From Wenzhouxiangella sp. XN24 (GTDB taxonomy: Bacteria; Pseudomonadota; Gammaproteobacteria; Steroidobacterales; XN24), in contig NZ_JAAMFG010000035.1 of assembly GCF_011064545.1 (NCBI RefSeq), positions 62,001-126,000 of the forward strand: DNA of 64,000 bases. Direction: 5' to 3'. A program made the position numbers and the translations under genes. This document shows, piece by piece, positions 39,553-48,502 of this stretch. Numbering within the stretch: position 1 is the stretch's first letter; every line of letters begins with the position of its first letter. The notes under the pieces are model-generated. The model saw only the letters and a list, made by a program, of their open reading frames with translations. It did not search any database and had not been told where the DNA came from.

Positions 39553-40012
39553 GCGCCCGTAGCTCAACCGGACAGAGCATCGGCCTTTGAGTGAGGAGCC
39601 TGCAGCGGGAAACACAACCGTTGCAGTGAACCGCACCGTAACGGGGAAACCTTAACAGGTAATGCTGATGGCAATCCCGTGGAAACCTGCAGGTGATCCC
39701 CGTCCCGAGGTGAATCGCGGCTCGATGCAGTCGAGTTCCTCGCATCACGGATAAGGATCACCTGGGCGACCTGAAGGCTCAGTGAATTCGGTTCGAACGT
39801 ATCGCTGAGGGTAAGGGCAGCCGGGAACGGTCAGTCACGAAACGTAAATTTCGCAGCTGATTACCGCGGGGTTCCGTAGAGACTAGACGTGCGGCGCCTG
39901 AGATGGCGAAGGGATAGTCCAGACCACAAACCCGCCAGGTTGCGGGGCCGCGAAAGCGGTAGTTGGTAAGCTAAGCCGAGGGTTGCAGGTTCGAGTCCTG
40001 CCGGGCGCGCCA
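39553..40012 (+). tRNA. tRNA-Arg(TCT) interrupted by a group I intron
   Basis: Two exons, 39553–39587 (35 nt) and 39971–40012 (42 nt), join to a perfect 77-nt tRNA. The acceptor GCGCCCG pairs with CGGGCGC, discriminator G, encoded CCA. The D-arm is GCTC/GAGC, anticodon stem TCGGC/GCCGA, seven-base loop CTTCTAA and T-arm GCAGG/CCTGC with TTCGAGT. The anticodon is TCT, decoding AGA/AGG. The insertion lies between anticodon positions 34 and 35. Only this junction satisfies both a seven-base loop and a terminal intron G. Ordinary tRNA scanning would miss or mis-call this gene. Confidence 0.88.
39588..39970 (+). ncRNA. Group I self-splicing intron in tRNA-Arg
   Basis: A 383-nt intron with a recognisable group I core. 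P1: exon GGCCTT pairs with intron GGAGCC, with a U·G at the splice site and one C·A mismatch. P2: 39600–39604/39622–39626. P3: CCGCAC 39631–39636 with GTGCGG 39889–39894. P4: ACGGG 39641–39645 with CCCGT 39676–39680. P7: GACTA 39881–39885 with TAGTC 39915–39919 (the classical R and S elements). P8: CGCC 39895–39898 with GGCG 39905–39908. P9: CCCGC/GCGGG 39931–39946, then a GAAA-capped hairpin 39948–39959. The intron ends in G. P6 is extended (about 39690–39870). There is no open reading frame and so no homing endonuclease. The compact core and tRNA location suggest subgroup IC3, which is inference. Confidence 0.9.
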
Positions 40013-40051
40013 TTTCCGGAAAACTGGTTTATGATTACGCGCCTGACAATG

Positions 40052-40127
40052 GTGGGCGTAGCTCAGTTGGTAGAGCCCTGGATTGTGATTCCAGTCGTCG
40101 TGGGTTCGAGTCCCATCGTCCACCCCA
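40052..40127 (+). tRNA. tRNA-His(GTG)
   Basis: Acceptor GTGGGCG pairs with CGTCCAC (one G·T), anticodon loop TTGTGAT gives GTG. A G at 40051 can serve as the G−1 that pairs with discriminator C73, the histidine identity element; CCA is encoded. Third gene of the cluster. Confidence 0.94.
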
Positions 40128-40209
40128 TTTTCCCGGCGCGCATCAGCGGTTCTTTACAAAGCCGTGACACGCGGCCAAAATTCGCGTCTTGCCTTCGCGG
40201 CAAGGCACC

Positions 40210-40285
40210 GGGCCGCTAGCTCAATTGGCAGAGCAACGGACTCTTAATCCGCAGGTTGAAGGTTCGATTCCTTCGCGGCCCACCA
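40210..40285 (+). tRNA. tRNA-Lys(CTT)
   Basis: 76-nt cloverleaf with acceptor GGGCCGC/GCGGCCC, discriminator A and encoded CCA. The anticodon loop CTCTTAA gives CTT; the base pair at the top of the anticodon stem is an A·C mismatch. T-arm GAAGG/CCTTC. Followed directly by a terminator hairpin. Confidence 0.92.
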
Positions 40286-40297
40286 AATCGACCCCCG

Positions 40298-40327
40298 CGA
40301 GACCGCCGCAAGGCGGTCTCGTCATTT
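40298..40327 (+). terminator. Terminator after tRNA-Lys
   Basis: Perfect 10-bp stem CGAGACCGCC (40298–40307) with GGCGGTCTCG (40312–40321), GCAA tetraloop, then TCATTT. It would end the Pro–Arg–His–Lys transcript and separate it from tRNA-Leu and tig. Confidence 0.75.
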
Positions 40328-40458
40328 GGGGCGCCGGCTGGTGGCGGCGATCAAGCCACCCGGAGCGCCGAAAAACAGGAATACGGAGGCGTTCCTAGGT
40401 ATACTTTGCGGCTGGTCTGGCGCGGGCAAGGCCGGACTCGGCCTCCCCGGTCCCAAGC

Positions 40459-40547
40459 GCGAAAGTGGCGGAACTGGTAGACGCGCCGGGTTTAGGTCCC
40501 GGTGGGGTTGATCCCCCGTGAGAGTTCGAGTCTCTCCTTTCGCACCA
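40459..40547 (+). tRNA. tRNA-Leu(TAG)
   Basis: 89-nt class II tRNA with acceptor GCGAAAG/CTTTCGC, long variable arm and encoded CCA. Anticodon stem CCGGG/CCCGG encloses TTTAGGT, anticodon TAG. Upstream, TATACT at 40400–40405 is a possible −10 box without a convincing −35. It ends 86 nt before tig. Confidence 0.95.
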
Positions 40548-40633
40548 GCCTCCCGAGCCCGGGTGACGGGCAACGACAACATGCGCCGCGAACGCCTGCG
40601 GCGGATCGCTTAGCAAAGAGGAACGATGCTGTG

Positions 40634-41938
40634 ATGGTTTCTGTGGAGTCCACCGAGGGCCTCGAACGGCGCATGACGGTCGAAGTGCCGGCCGAGCGCG
40701 TCGAGGGAGAGATTGACAAGCGGCTCAAGGACATGAGCCGTCGCGCGAAGATCAAGGGCTTTCGCCCCGGCAAGGCGCCGCTCAAGGTGATTCGCCAGCA
40801 GTACGGGCCCCAGATCCGCGAGGACGTCGTTTCCGAGATGCTGCGCAACAGCTGGATCGAGGCGATCTCGGAGAAGAAGCTTCGCCCGGTCGGCAGCCCG
40901 CGCATCGAGAGCCACAAGGCGACCCCGGCGGACGGCCTGAGCTTCACCGCGGTGTTCGAGGTGTTTCCCGAGATCGAGCTGCAGGACGTCAATAACATCC
41001 AGGTCGAGCAGCCCACGGCGGAGATCAGCAGCGCGGACGTGGACGCGATGGTGGACAAGCTGCGCGGCCAGCGGACCGTGTGGACCGAGGTGGAGCGCGG
41101 CGCCGCCGAGGGCGACCGGGTCACCATCGACTTCGCCGGGACGATCGACGGCGAGGCCTTCCGCGGCGGCGCCGGCAACGATATCGGCATCGTGCTGGGC
41201 GAGGGGCGCATGCTCAAGGACTTCGAGGCCGGCCTCAAGGGCATCGCCCCGGGCGAGGAGCGGGTCATCGAAGTGGAGTTCCCGGCCGACTACGGCGCCG
41301 AGGAACTGGCCGGCAAGCAGGCCGAGTTCAAGGTCACCGCGCGCAAGGTGGAAGAATCCGCCTTGCCCGAGGTGGACGAGGATTTCTGCCGTTCCTTCGG
41401 CATCGAGGAAGGCGGTGTCGAGCGGCTGCGCGCCGAGGTCGAGGAGAACATGCGCGAGGAGGCCCGCCTGCGGGTGCGCGACACCCTCAAGCGCCAGGTG
41501 CTCGACAAGCTCGTGGCGGCCAACACCTTCGACGTGCCGGCCGCGCTGGTCGAGGAAGAGGTCCGGAGCCTGCAGCAGGACATGGCCCGGCGGATGAACC
41601 CCGACGCGGAAGCCGGCAACGCCGAGCTGCCGCCGCGCGAGCCTTTCGAGGCGCCGGCGAAGTTCCGCGTCGCCCTCGGCCTGCTGATCGGTGAGATCGT
41701 GCGCAACAACGAGATCCGCGTCGATCCCGCGCGCGTCCAGGACAGATTGCAGTCGATCGGCGAGGGTTACGGCGACGCCGAGGCGGTGATCAAGATCTAT
41801 CGCAACAACCCGGACCTCATGTCCCAGGTCGAAACCAGCGTGCTGGAGGACCAGGTCGTGGACTGGCTGCTCGAGCGCGTCCAGATCGAGGAAAAACCGG
41901 TCCCCTTCGGCGAACTGATGAACCAGGAGAACGGCTGA
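40634..41938 (+). CDS. tig: Trigger factor
   Basis: Ribosome-bound chaperone and prolyl isomerase for nascent chains. The ribosome-binding signature 'GFRPGKAPLKVI' is near residue 45. The FKBP-type isomerase domain (about 150–245) contains 'GDRVTIDFAGTIDGEAF' and 'LPADYGAEELAGKQ'-like strands; the helical C-terminal arms follow. Length 434 (E. coli 432). The ATG at 40634 is chosen because the N-terminus 'MVSVESTEGLERRMTVEVPAE' aligns with the family; longer frames would run into tRNA-Leu. Followed by clpP, clpX and lon as in E. coli. Confidence 0.96.
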   Translation: MVSVESTEGLERRMTVEVPAERVEGEIDKRLKDMSRRAKIKGFRPGKAPLKVIRQQYGPQIREDVVSEMLRNSWIEAISEKKLRPVGSPRIESHKATPADGLSFTAVFEVFPEIELQDVNNIQVEQPTAEISSADVDAMVDKLRGQRTVWTEVERGAAEGDRVTIDFAGTIDGEAFRGGAGNDIGIVLGEGRMLKDFEAGLKGIAPGEERVIEVEFPADYGAEELAGKQAEFKVTARKVEESALPEVDEDFCRSFGIEEGGVERLRAEVEENMREEARLRVRDTLKRQVLDKLVAANTFDVPAALVEEEVRSLQQDMARRMNPDAEAGNAELPPREPFEAPAKFRVALGLLIGEIVRNNEIRVDPARVQDRLQSIGEGYGDAEAVIKIYRNNPDLMSQVETSVLEDQVVDWLLERVQIEEKPVPFGELMNQENG

Positions 41939-42019
41939 GGCCGGGCGCGCTTGCGCGCCGTCCCGGGTTCGGATACTTGTAGAGACATCGTCGCCGGCGG
42001 GCGGCAGCGGAGTGAAAGA

Positions 42020-42640
42020 ATGACGACCAAGGCGTTGAACCTCGTCCCCATGGTGGTGGAGCAGACCGCGCGTGGCGAACGGGCTTACGATATCTATTCG
42101 CGGCTCCTCAAGGAGCGCGTGATCTTCGTGGTGGGCCCGATCGAGGATCACATGGCGAACCTGATCGTCGCGCAGCTGCTGTTCCTCGAGTCCGAGAACC
42201 CGGACAAGGACATCCACCTGTACATCAACTCGCCGGGCGGCGTCGTCACCGCCGGCATGTCGATCTACGACACGATGCAGTTCATCAAGCCGGACGTCTC
42301 GACCATCTGCGTCGGGCAGGCGGCGAGCATGGGCGCGATCCTCCTGGCGGCCGGCGCCCACGGCAAGCGCTTCTGCCTGCCGCATTCGCGGATCATGATC
42401 CACCAGCCGCTGGGCGGCTTCCAGGGCCAGGCCTCGGACATCGACATCCATGCGCGCGAGGTCCTGAAGATCCGCGACCGCCTGAACGAGCTGCTGGCCG
42501 CGCACACCGGGCAGGACAAGGAAAAGGTCGCCAAGGACACCGATCGGGACTTTTTCATGGGCGGCGACCAGTGCGTCGAATACGGCCTCGTGGACCGCGT
42601 CCTGAGCCGCCGTGGCGAGGCGCTGCCCCTGCAGGGCTGA
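42020..42640 (+). CDS. clpP: ATP-dependent Clp protease proteolytic subunit
   Basis: Serine protease barrel that degrades substrates unfolded by ClpX or ClpA. Catalytic triad: S103 in 'GQAASMGA', H128 in 'MIHQPLGG' and D177 in '[10 protein letters not shown]'. Length 206 with a short propeptide before '[23 protein letters not shown]'. The ATG at 42020 is used because the frame upstream lies in the tig–clpP gap. It is followed 111 nt later by clpX. Confidence 0.97.
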   Translation: MTTKALNLVPMVVEQTARGERAYDIYSRLLKERVIFVVGPIEDHMANLIVAQLLFLESENPDKDIHLYINSPGGVVTAGMSIYDTMQFIKPDVSTICVGQAASMGAILLAAGAHGKRFCLPHSRIMIHQPLGGFQGQASDIDIHAREVLKIRDRLNELLAAHTGQDKEKVAKDTDRDFFMGGDQCVEYGLVDRVLSRRGEALPLQG

Positions 42641-42662
42641 GTCCCGCACCGCAGCGTGTTTT

Positions 42663-42692
42663 TTGCAGCCGGTCACGGCGGCGTGATATATA
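42663..42692 (+). promoter_or_regulatory. Candidate promoter for clpX
   Basis: TTGCAG (42663–42668), 18 nt, TATATA (42687–42692) in the clpP–clpX gap. Initiation near 42700 would leave a leader of about 50 nt. By eye only. Confidence 0.4.
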
Positions 42693-42751
42693 AGCTCTGC
42701 CGGAATGCGCCTGTGCGCCCGGTTACCGGTTTGAACCCCCGAGGTTAAGGA

Positions 42752-44056
<1,305 letters not shown>

Positions 44057-44149
44057 GGATCCGGGCGGATCTCCCGACAACCGGCCGCCACCTGTTCGTG
44101 GCCGCCCGGAGAAACCTTCCGGGGAACCCCTGGCGTCGGGGGGAGTCTG

Positions 44150-44178
44150 CTTGATAACGACCCGCTGCGCCCCCATAT
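44150..44178 (+). promoter_or_regulatory. Sigma32 (heat-shock) promoter for lon
   Basis: CTTGAT (44150–44155), 15 nt, then CCCCATAT (44171–44178). This fits the RpoH consensus (CTTGAA, 13–15 nt, CCCCATnT) and lies about 70 nt upstream of the lon start, as in E. coli where lon is a heat-shock gene. It suggests lon can be induced independently of clpX. Confidence 0.75.
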
Positions 44179-44250
44179 CTCCCACTGGGCCGGGGTCGGC
44201 ACCTGCCGATCTCGCCCTGTTGCTAATGTTTTCATGAGGATACCCCCAAC

Positions 44251-46677
44251 GTGGCAGAAGACACTTCGAACAGCCCGCAGACTCCCGTGATCCCGGAAAC
44301 CGGCGCCCCGGTGCTGCCGTTGCGGGACGTGGTGGTCTATCCGCACATGGTCATACCGCTGTTCGTCGGGCGGGACCGCTCGGTCCAGGCGCTGAACCAG
44401 GCCATGGAGGGCGGCAAGCAGATCGTGCTCGTGGCCCAGCGCCAGGCCGACGTGGACGAGCCCGGCCCCGGTGATCTCTACGACGTCGGCACCCTGGCCA
44501 CGGTCCTGCAGTTGCTCAAGCTCCCCGACGGCACCGTGAAGGTGCTCGTGGAGGGCGGCCAGCGCGTGGCGTTGAAGAGCATTCACGAGGGCGAGTATTT
44601 CCACGCCGACATCGAGATTCTCGAGGACACGGACGGTCGCGATGACCGCGAGATCGAGATCCTGACGCGCTCCATCGTCACGCAGTTCGAGAACTTCGTG
44701 AAGCTCTCCAAGAAGGTGCCGCCCGAGATCCTGACCTCGCTGTCGGGCATCGATCATCCGGGTCGCCTCGCCGATACGGTCGCGGCGCACATGTCGCTGC
44801 GTCTTTCCGACAAGCAGCGCGTGCTGGAGGCCGCCAGCCTGCGCGCCCGCCTCGAGCTCGTCATGACGCTCGTCGAGGGCGAGATCGACGTGCTGCAGAT
44901 CGAGAAGCGCGTGCGCGGACGCGTCAAGCAGCAGATGGAGAAGAGCCAGCGCGAGTATTACCTCAACGAGCAGATGAAGGCGATCCAGAAAGAGCTCGGC
45001 GACATGAACGACGAGGCCAACGAGGCCGCCGAGCTCGAGAAGAAGATCGAGGCCGCCGGCATGCCGGCCGAGGCCAAGGAAAAGGCCACCTCCGAGCTGA
45101 ACAAGCTGAAGATGATGTCGCCCATGTCCGCCGAGGCGACCGTGGTGCGCAATTACATAGACTGGCTGCTGAAGGCGCCGTGGAAGAAGCGCACCCGCGT
45201 CCTGAAGGATCTCAGCCGCGCCGAAGGGGTGCTGGAAGAGGATCATTACGGGCTGGAGAAGGTCAAGGAGCGCATCGTCGAGTACCTGGCGGTGCAGCAG
45301 CGCGTGAAGAAGCAGAAAGGCCCGATCCTGTGTCTCGTCGGGCCGCCGGGCGTCGGCAAGACCTCGCTGGGCAAGAGCATCGCGCGCGCCACCAACCGCA
45401 AGTTCGTGCGCATGAGCCTCGGCGGCGTGCGTGACGAGGCCGAGATTCGCGGCCACCGGCGCACCTACATCGGTTCCATGCCGGGCAAGATCATCCAGAA
45501 CATGTCGCGCACGGGGGTGCGCAACCCGCTGTTTTTGCTAGACGAAGTGGACAAGATGTCGATGGACTTCCGCGGCGATCCGTCTTCGGCGCTGCTCGAA
45601 GTGCTCGACCCGGAGCAGAACTCGAGCTTCAACGACCACTACCTCGAGGTGGACTTCGACCTGTCCGAGACGATGTTCATCTGCACGGCGAACAGCCTGA
45701 ACATCCCGGCGCCGCTGCTGGACCGCATGGAAGTGATCCGCATCCCCGGCTACACCGAGGACGAGAAGCTCAACATCGCCAAGCGCTACCTGGTGCCGAA
45801 GCAGATCAAGAACAGCGGGCTCAAGGAGAGCGAGCTGGCGCTGACCGACGGCGCGCTGCGCGACGCGATCCGCTACTACACGCGGGAAGCGGGCGTGCGC
45901 AGCCTGGAGCGCGAGCTGGCGAAGATCTGCCGCAAGGTGGTCAAGGAGATGGTCCTCGACCCCGAGCAGAAGAAAGTCACCGTCAAGCCGGGTTCGCTCG
46001 ACAAGTATCTCGGCGTGCGGCGTTACCGCTACGGGCGGGCGGAGGAGACCGATCGCGTCGGGCTCGCCACGGGGCTGGCCTGGACCGAGGTGGGCGGCGA
46101 ACTGCTGACCATCGAGGCGGCGACCCTCCCGGGCAAGGGCAAGCTGATCCACACCGGCACGCTCGGCGACGTGATGAAGGAGTCGATCCAGGCCGCCATG
46201 ACGGTGGTGCGCAGCCGCTCGCGCGTGCTGGGCATCGATCCCGAGTTCTACGCCAAGCACGACGTGCACATCCATGTGCCCGAGGGCGCGACGCCCAAGG
46301 ACGGCCCCAGCGCCGGTATCGGCATGTGCACGGCGCTGGTCTCGGCGCTCACGGGCATTCCGGTGCGCTCCGACGTCGCGATGACCGGCGAGATCACGCT
46401 GCGCGGCGAAGTGCTGCCGATCGGCGGACTGAAGGAGAAGCTCCTCGCCGCCCATCGCGGGGGGATCGGCATCGTGCTGATCCCGGAGGAGAACGAGAAG
46501 GACCTCGTCGAGATCCCGAAGAACATCAAGGGCAAGCTCGATATCCGCCCGGTGAAGTGGATCGACCAGGTGCTGGAGGTGGCGCTGACGCACCTGCCGA
46601 CCGCCAGTCCCGAAGTGCCGGAGGAGCCGCCGGCCGGGGATGCCAAGCCGGAAGGCAAGGGCGTGCACGCGCACTGA
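44251..46677 (+). CDS. lon: ATP-dependent protease Lon
   Basis: Homo-oligomeric AAA+ serine protease for damaged and regulatory proteins. Order: LON substrate-binding N-domain (about 18–210, '[21 protein letters not shown]'), coiled-coil linker (about 215–290), Walker A '[10 protein letters not shown]' (about 368), 'LDEVDKM' Walker B, and the Ser–Lys protease domain with '[10 protein letters not shown]' and '[14 protein letters not shown]'. Length 808 (E. coli 784). The start is GTG at 44251. Followed by a long hairpin and then the convergent cyd operon instead of hupB. Confidence 0.97.
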   Translation: MAEDTSNSPQTPVIPETGAPVLPLRDVVVYPHMVIPLFVGRDRSVQALNQAMEGGKQIVLVAQRQADVDEPGPGDLYDVGTLATVLQLLKLPDGTVKVLVEGGQRVALKSIHEGEYFHADIEILEDTDGRDDREIEILTRSIVTQFENFVKLSKKVPPEILTSLSGIDHPGRLADTVAAHMSLRLSDKQRVLEAASLRARLELVMTLVEGEIDVLQIEKRVRGRVKQQMEKSQREYYLNEQMKAIQKELGDMNDEANEAAELEKKIEAAGMPAEAKEKATSELNKLKMMSPMSAEATVVRNYIDWLLKAPWKKRTRVLKDLSRAEGVLEEDHYGLEKVKERIVEYLAVQQRVKKQKGPILCLVGPPGVGKTSLGKSIARATNRKFVRMSLGGVRDEAEIRGHRRTYIGSMPGKIIQNMSRTGVRNPLFLLDEVDKMSMDFRGDPSSALLEVLDPEQNSSFNDHYLEVDFDLSETMFICTANSLNIPAPLLDRMEVIRIPGYTEDEKLNIAKRYLVPKQIKNSGLKESELALTDGALRDAIRYYTREAGVRSLERELAKICRKVVKEMVLDPEQKKVTVKPGSLDKYLGVRRYRYGRAEETDRVGLATGLAWTEVGGELLTIEAATLPGKGKLIHTGTLGDVMKESIQAAMTVVRSRSRVLGIDPEFYAKHDVHIHVPEGATPKDGPSAGIGMCTALVSALTGIPVRSDVAMTGEITLRGEVLPIGGLKEKLLAAHRGGIGIVLIPEENEKDLVEIPKNIKGKLDIRPVKWIDQVLEVALTHLPTASPEVPEEPPAGDAKPEGKGVHAH

Positions 46678-46697
46678 AACGTGGCCATTGATTGAAC

Positions 46698-46743
46698 GGC
46701 TGGCGGGGTGCCACGCGCATCCGCGTTCGGAACCCCGCCAGCC
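46698..46743 (+). terminator. Long hairpin after lon
   Basis: Perfect 12-bp outer stem GGCTGGCGGGGT (46698–46709) with ACCCCGCCAGCC (46732–46743) and an inner 5-bp stem ACGCG/CGCGT (46713–46717/46722–46726) capped by CATC. No T-run follows, so it may act as a 3' stabiliser or a weak bidirectional terminator between the convergent lon and cydC genes. Confidence 0.55.
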
Positions 46744-46760
46744 ATCCCGCCAGATCATCC

Positions 46761-46813
46761 GCCATATTTCGCTTTCAATCAGGCTAATAGTCTGTTCTAG
46801 AGAGAAATATGGC
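46761..46813. repeat. 10-bp inverted repeat in an AT-rich island
   Basis: GCCATATTTC (46761–46770) and GAAATATGGC (46804–46813) form perfect inverted arms 33 nt apart. The interval and flanks (about 46760–46835) are clearly AT-richer than anything around. No gene or known element recognised; it lies in the lon–cydC convergent gap. Confidence 0.6.
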
Positions 46814-46846
46814 CCGTAAAAAACCCGCCAATAATCCCGCCTGCGA

Positions 46847-48502
46847 CTAATTGACGCCGCCTACCCGGACGATGCGGTCGTAGGGCGGCAGCAGCTCCGG
46901 GTCGTGGGTGATCATGATCACCGTGCGCCCCGCGAGCCAGCGGTCGAGGGTCGCCGCGATCGCGCGAGCCGTGCCCGCATCCAGGCCGGTGGTCGGCTCG
47001 TCCAGGATCACGATCGGGCAATCGCTCAGCACGAGCCGGGCGAGCGCGATGCGCCGGGCTTCGCCGCCCGAGATGTTGCTGGCCGCCTCGTCGATCCAGG
47101 TCTCGGGGCCGTCTTCGAGTCCTGCCGCGAATTCCCCGAGGCCCGCGGTCTCCAGCGCCTCGAACAGCTCGGCATCGCTCGCCCCGGGCGCCGCGAGGCG
47201 GAGATTCGCGGCCAGCGTGTCGTGAAACAGCACGGGGCGCTGCGCCAGCAGGCCGATGTGCCGGCGCAGCAGGTCCTGGTCCAGCTGCCGCAGGTCCACG
47301 CCGTCGAGACAGACGCTGCCGCTATCCGGGTCGAGCTGGCGCATCATCAGCATCGCGAGGGTGCTCTTGCCGGCGCCACTCGGGCCGACCAGCGCGAGCC
47401 GCTCGCCCGGCGCGATCTCCAGGTCGAAGCCGTCGAGCACCGGCGGCAGGTCGTCGCGGTAACGGAAGCTCACGCTGCGCAGCTCGAGCCGCTGGCCGGC
47501 CGGCGCCAGCCCGGGATCGGCCGGTGCCAGCAGCGGCTCGCGCTCCATGGTGTCGCCGAGCCGTCCGGCGGCCCCGCGGCACTGTTCCAGCCGTCGCCAG
47601 GCGCCGGGCAGTGGCTGCCAGGCTTCGCCGAGGGCGAGCACGCCGAGTGCCAGCAGGCCGAGCACCGGCCCCGTGATGTTGCCCTCTTGCAGCAGGCCGA
47701 TGCCGAGCACGAGGGCGAGCCACACGGCACCGAGGCCGGTCAGCGTCACCAGCGCCTGGGCGATCGCGTCGAGTTTCTGCAGCCGTTCCTGCAGGCCGAT
47801 CACCTGGCTTGAACGATCCTCCAGCTCGCGCCGTTCGCGGTCACCGAGATCGAAGGCCACCACGTCCTGCAGCGCCTCGAGGTTGTCGCTGGCGTGACGG
47901 CGCAATCCTGGCAGCGCCGCCACCAGCGCGCGGCTGGCGCCGCGGCCGCGCCGCCGCGTGAGCTCAGCCACCAGCGGGTTGACCACGAGCATGAGTCCGA
48001 GCGCGGCCACGGCCAGCCACGGATCCACCAGCAGGCCGGTCAGCAAGCCGGCCAGCACAGTGAGCAGGAATGCCGAGACCCCCGGCCCGATCACGCCGAG
48101 GAACAGGTGGTCCAGCGTGTCCACGTCCGCCGTGAGACGATTCAGCGTGTCGCCGCGCTGCAGGCCGCGCAGCTGCCCCTCGTCCAGGGTGAGCAGCCGG
48201 TCGAAGAGCCGCAGGCGCAGGTCGGCGAGCAGGCGGAAGGTCGCCTCGTGGGTGACAAGGCGCTCGAGGTAGCGCGACACCGTGCGGCTGATGGCCGCGA
48301 ACTGGATGCCCGCGCCCGGACTGAACACGTCGAGCGCGGCGATCAGGCCGAGCCCGGTGAGCGCGCTGGCCGTGAGGAACCAGCCGGACAGCGACAGCAG
48401 GATCACCCCTGAGACCAGGCTGAGGAAAATCAGCAGCACGCCGCCGACCAGCCACCAGCGCCGGTGGCCGAGCAGCGGACCGAGGCCGAGGCGGTCTCTC
48501 AT
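46847..48502 (-). CDS. cydC: Thiol-reductant ABC exporter subunit CydC
   Basis: Half of the CydDC exporter that sends glutathione/cysteine to the periplasm and is needed for cytochrome bd assembly. Six-helix ABC exporter domain (about 15–300), then an ATPase domain: Walker A 'GPSGAGKST' (about 372), signature 'NISGGEARRIALARL', Walker B 'PIVILDEPTTGLD' and switch His in 'MITHDPELL'. Length 551. The start overlaps cydD by four bases (ATGA). Last gene of the minus-strand cydABDC operon. Confidence 0.93.
   Translation of the reverse strand: MRDRLGLGPLLGHRRWWLVGGVLLIFLSLVSGVILLSLSGWFLTASALTGLGLIAALDVFSPGAGIQFAAISRTVSRYLERLVTHEATFRLLADLRLRLFDRLLTLDEGQLRGLQRGDTLNRLTADVDTLDHLFLGVIGPGVSAFLLTVLAGLLTGLLVDPWLAVAALGLMLVVNPLVAELTRRRGRGASRALVAALPGLRRHASDNLEALQDVVAFDLGDRERRELEDRSSQVIGLQERLQKLDAIAQALVTLTGLGAVWLALVLGIGLLQEGNITGPVLGLLALGVLALGEAWQPLPGAWRRLEQCRGAAGRLGDTMEREPLLAPADPGLAPAGQRLELRSVSFRYRDDLPPVLDGFDLEIAPGERLALVGPSGAGKSTLAMLMMRQLDPDSGSVCLDGVDLRQLDQDLLRRHIGLLAQRPVLFHDTLAANLRLAAPGASDAELFEALETAGLGEFAAGLEDGPETWIDEAASNISGGEARRIALARLVLSDCPIVILDEPTTGLDAGTARAIAATLDRWLAGRTVIMITHDPELLPPYDRIVRVGGVN

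Noticed and set aside
39553-39590. Reading the first half-tRNA as a broken tRNA or as tRNA-Lys(TTT)
   Set aside because: Joining after the third T would give TTT but would need the intron to end in C and break group I rules; the TCT solution keeps a seven-base loop and a terminal intron G.
39439-40547. Genomic island or prophage attached to the tRNA cluster
   Set aside because: No integrase, direct repeat of a tRNA end or foreign gene is seen; flanking folD and tig are in their usual places.
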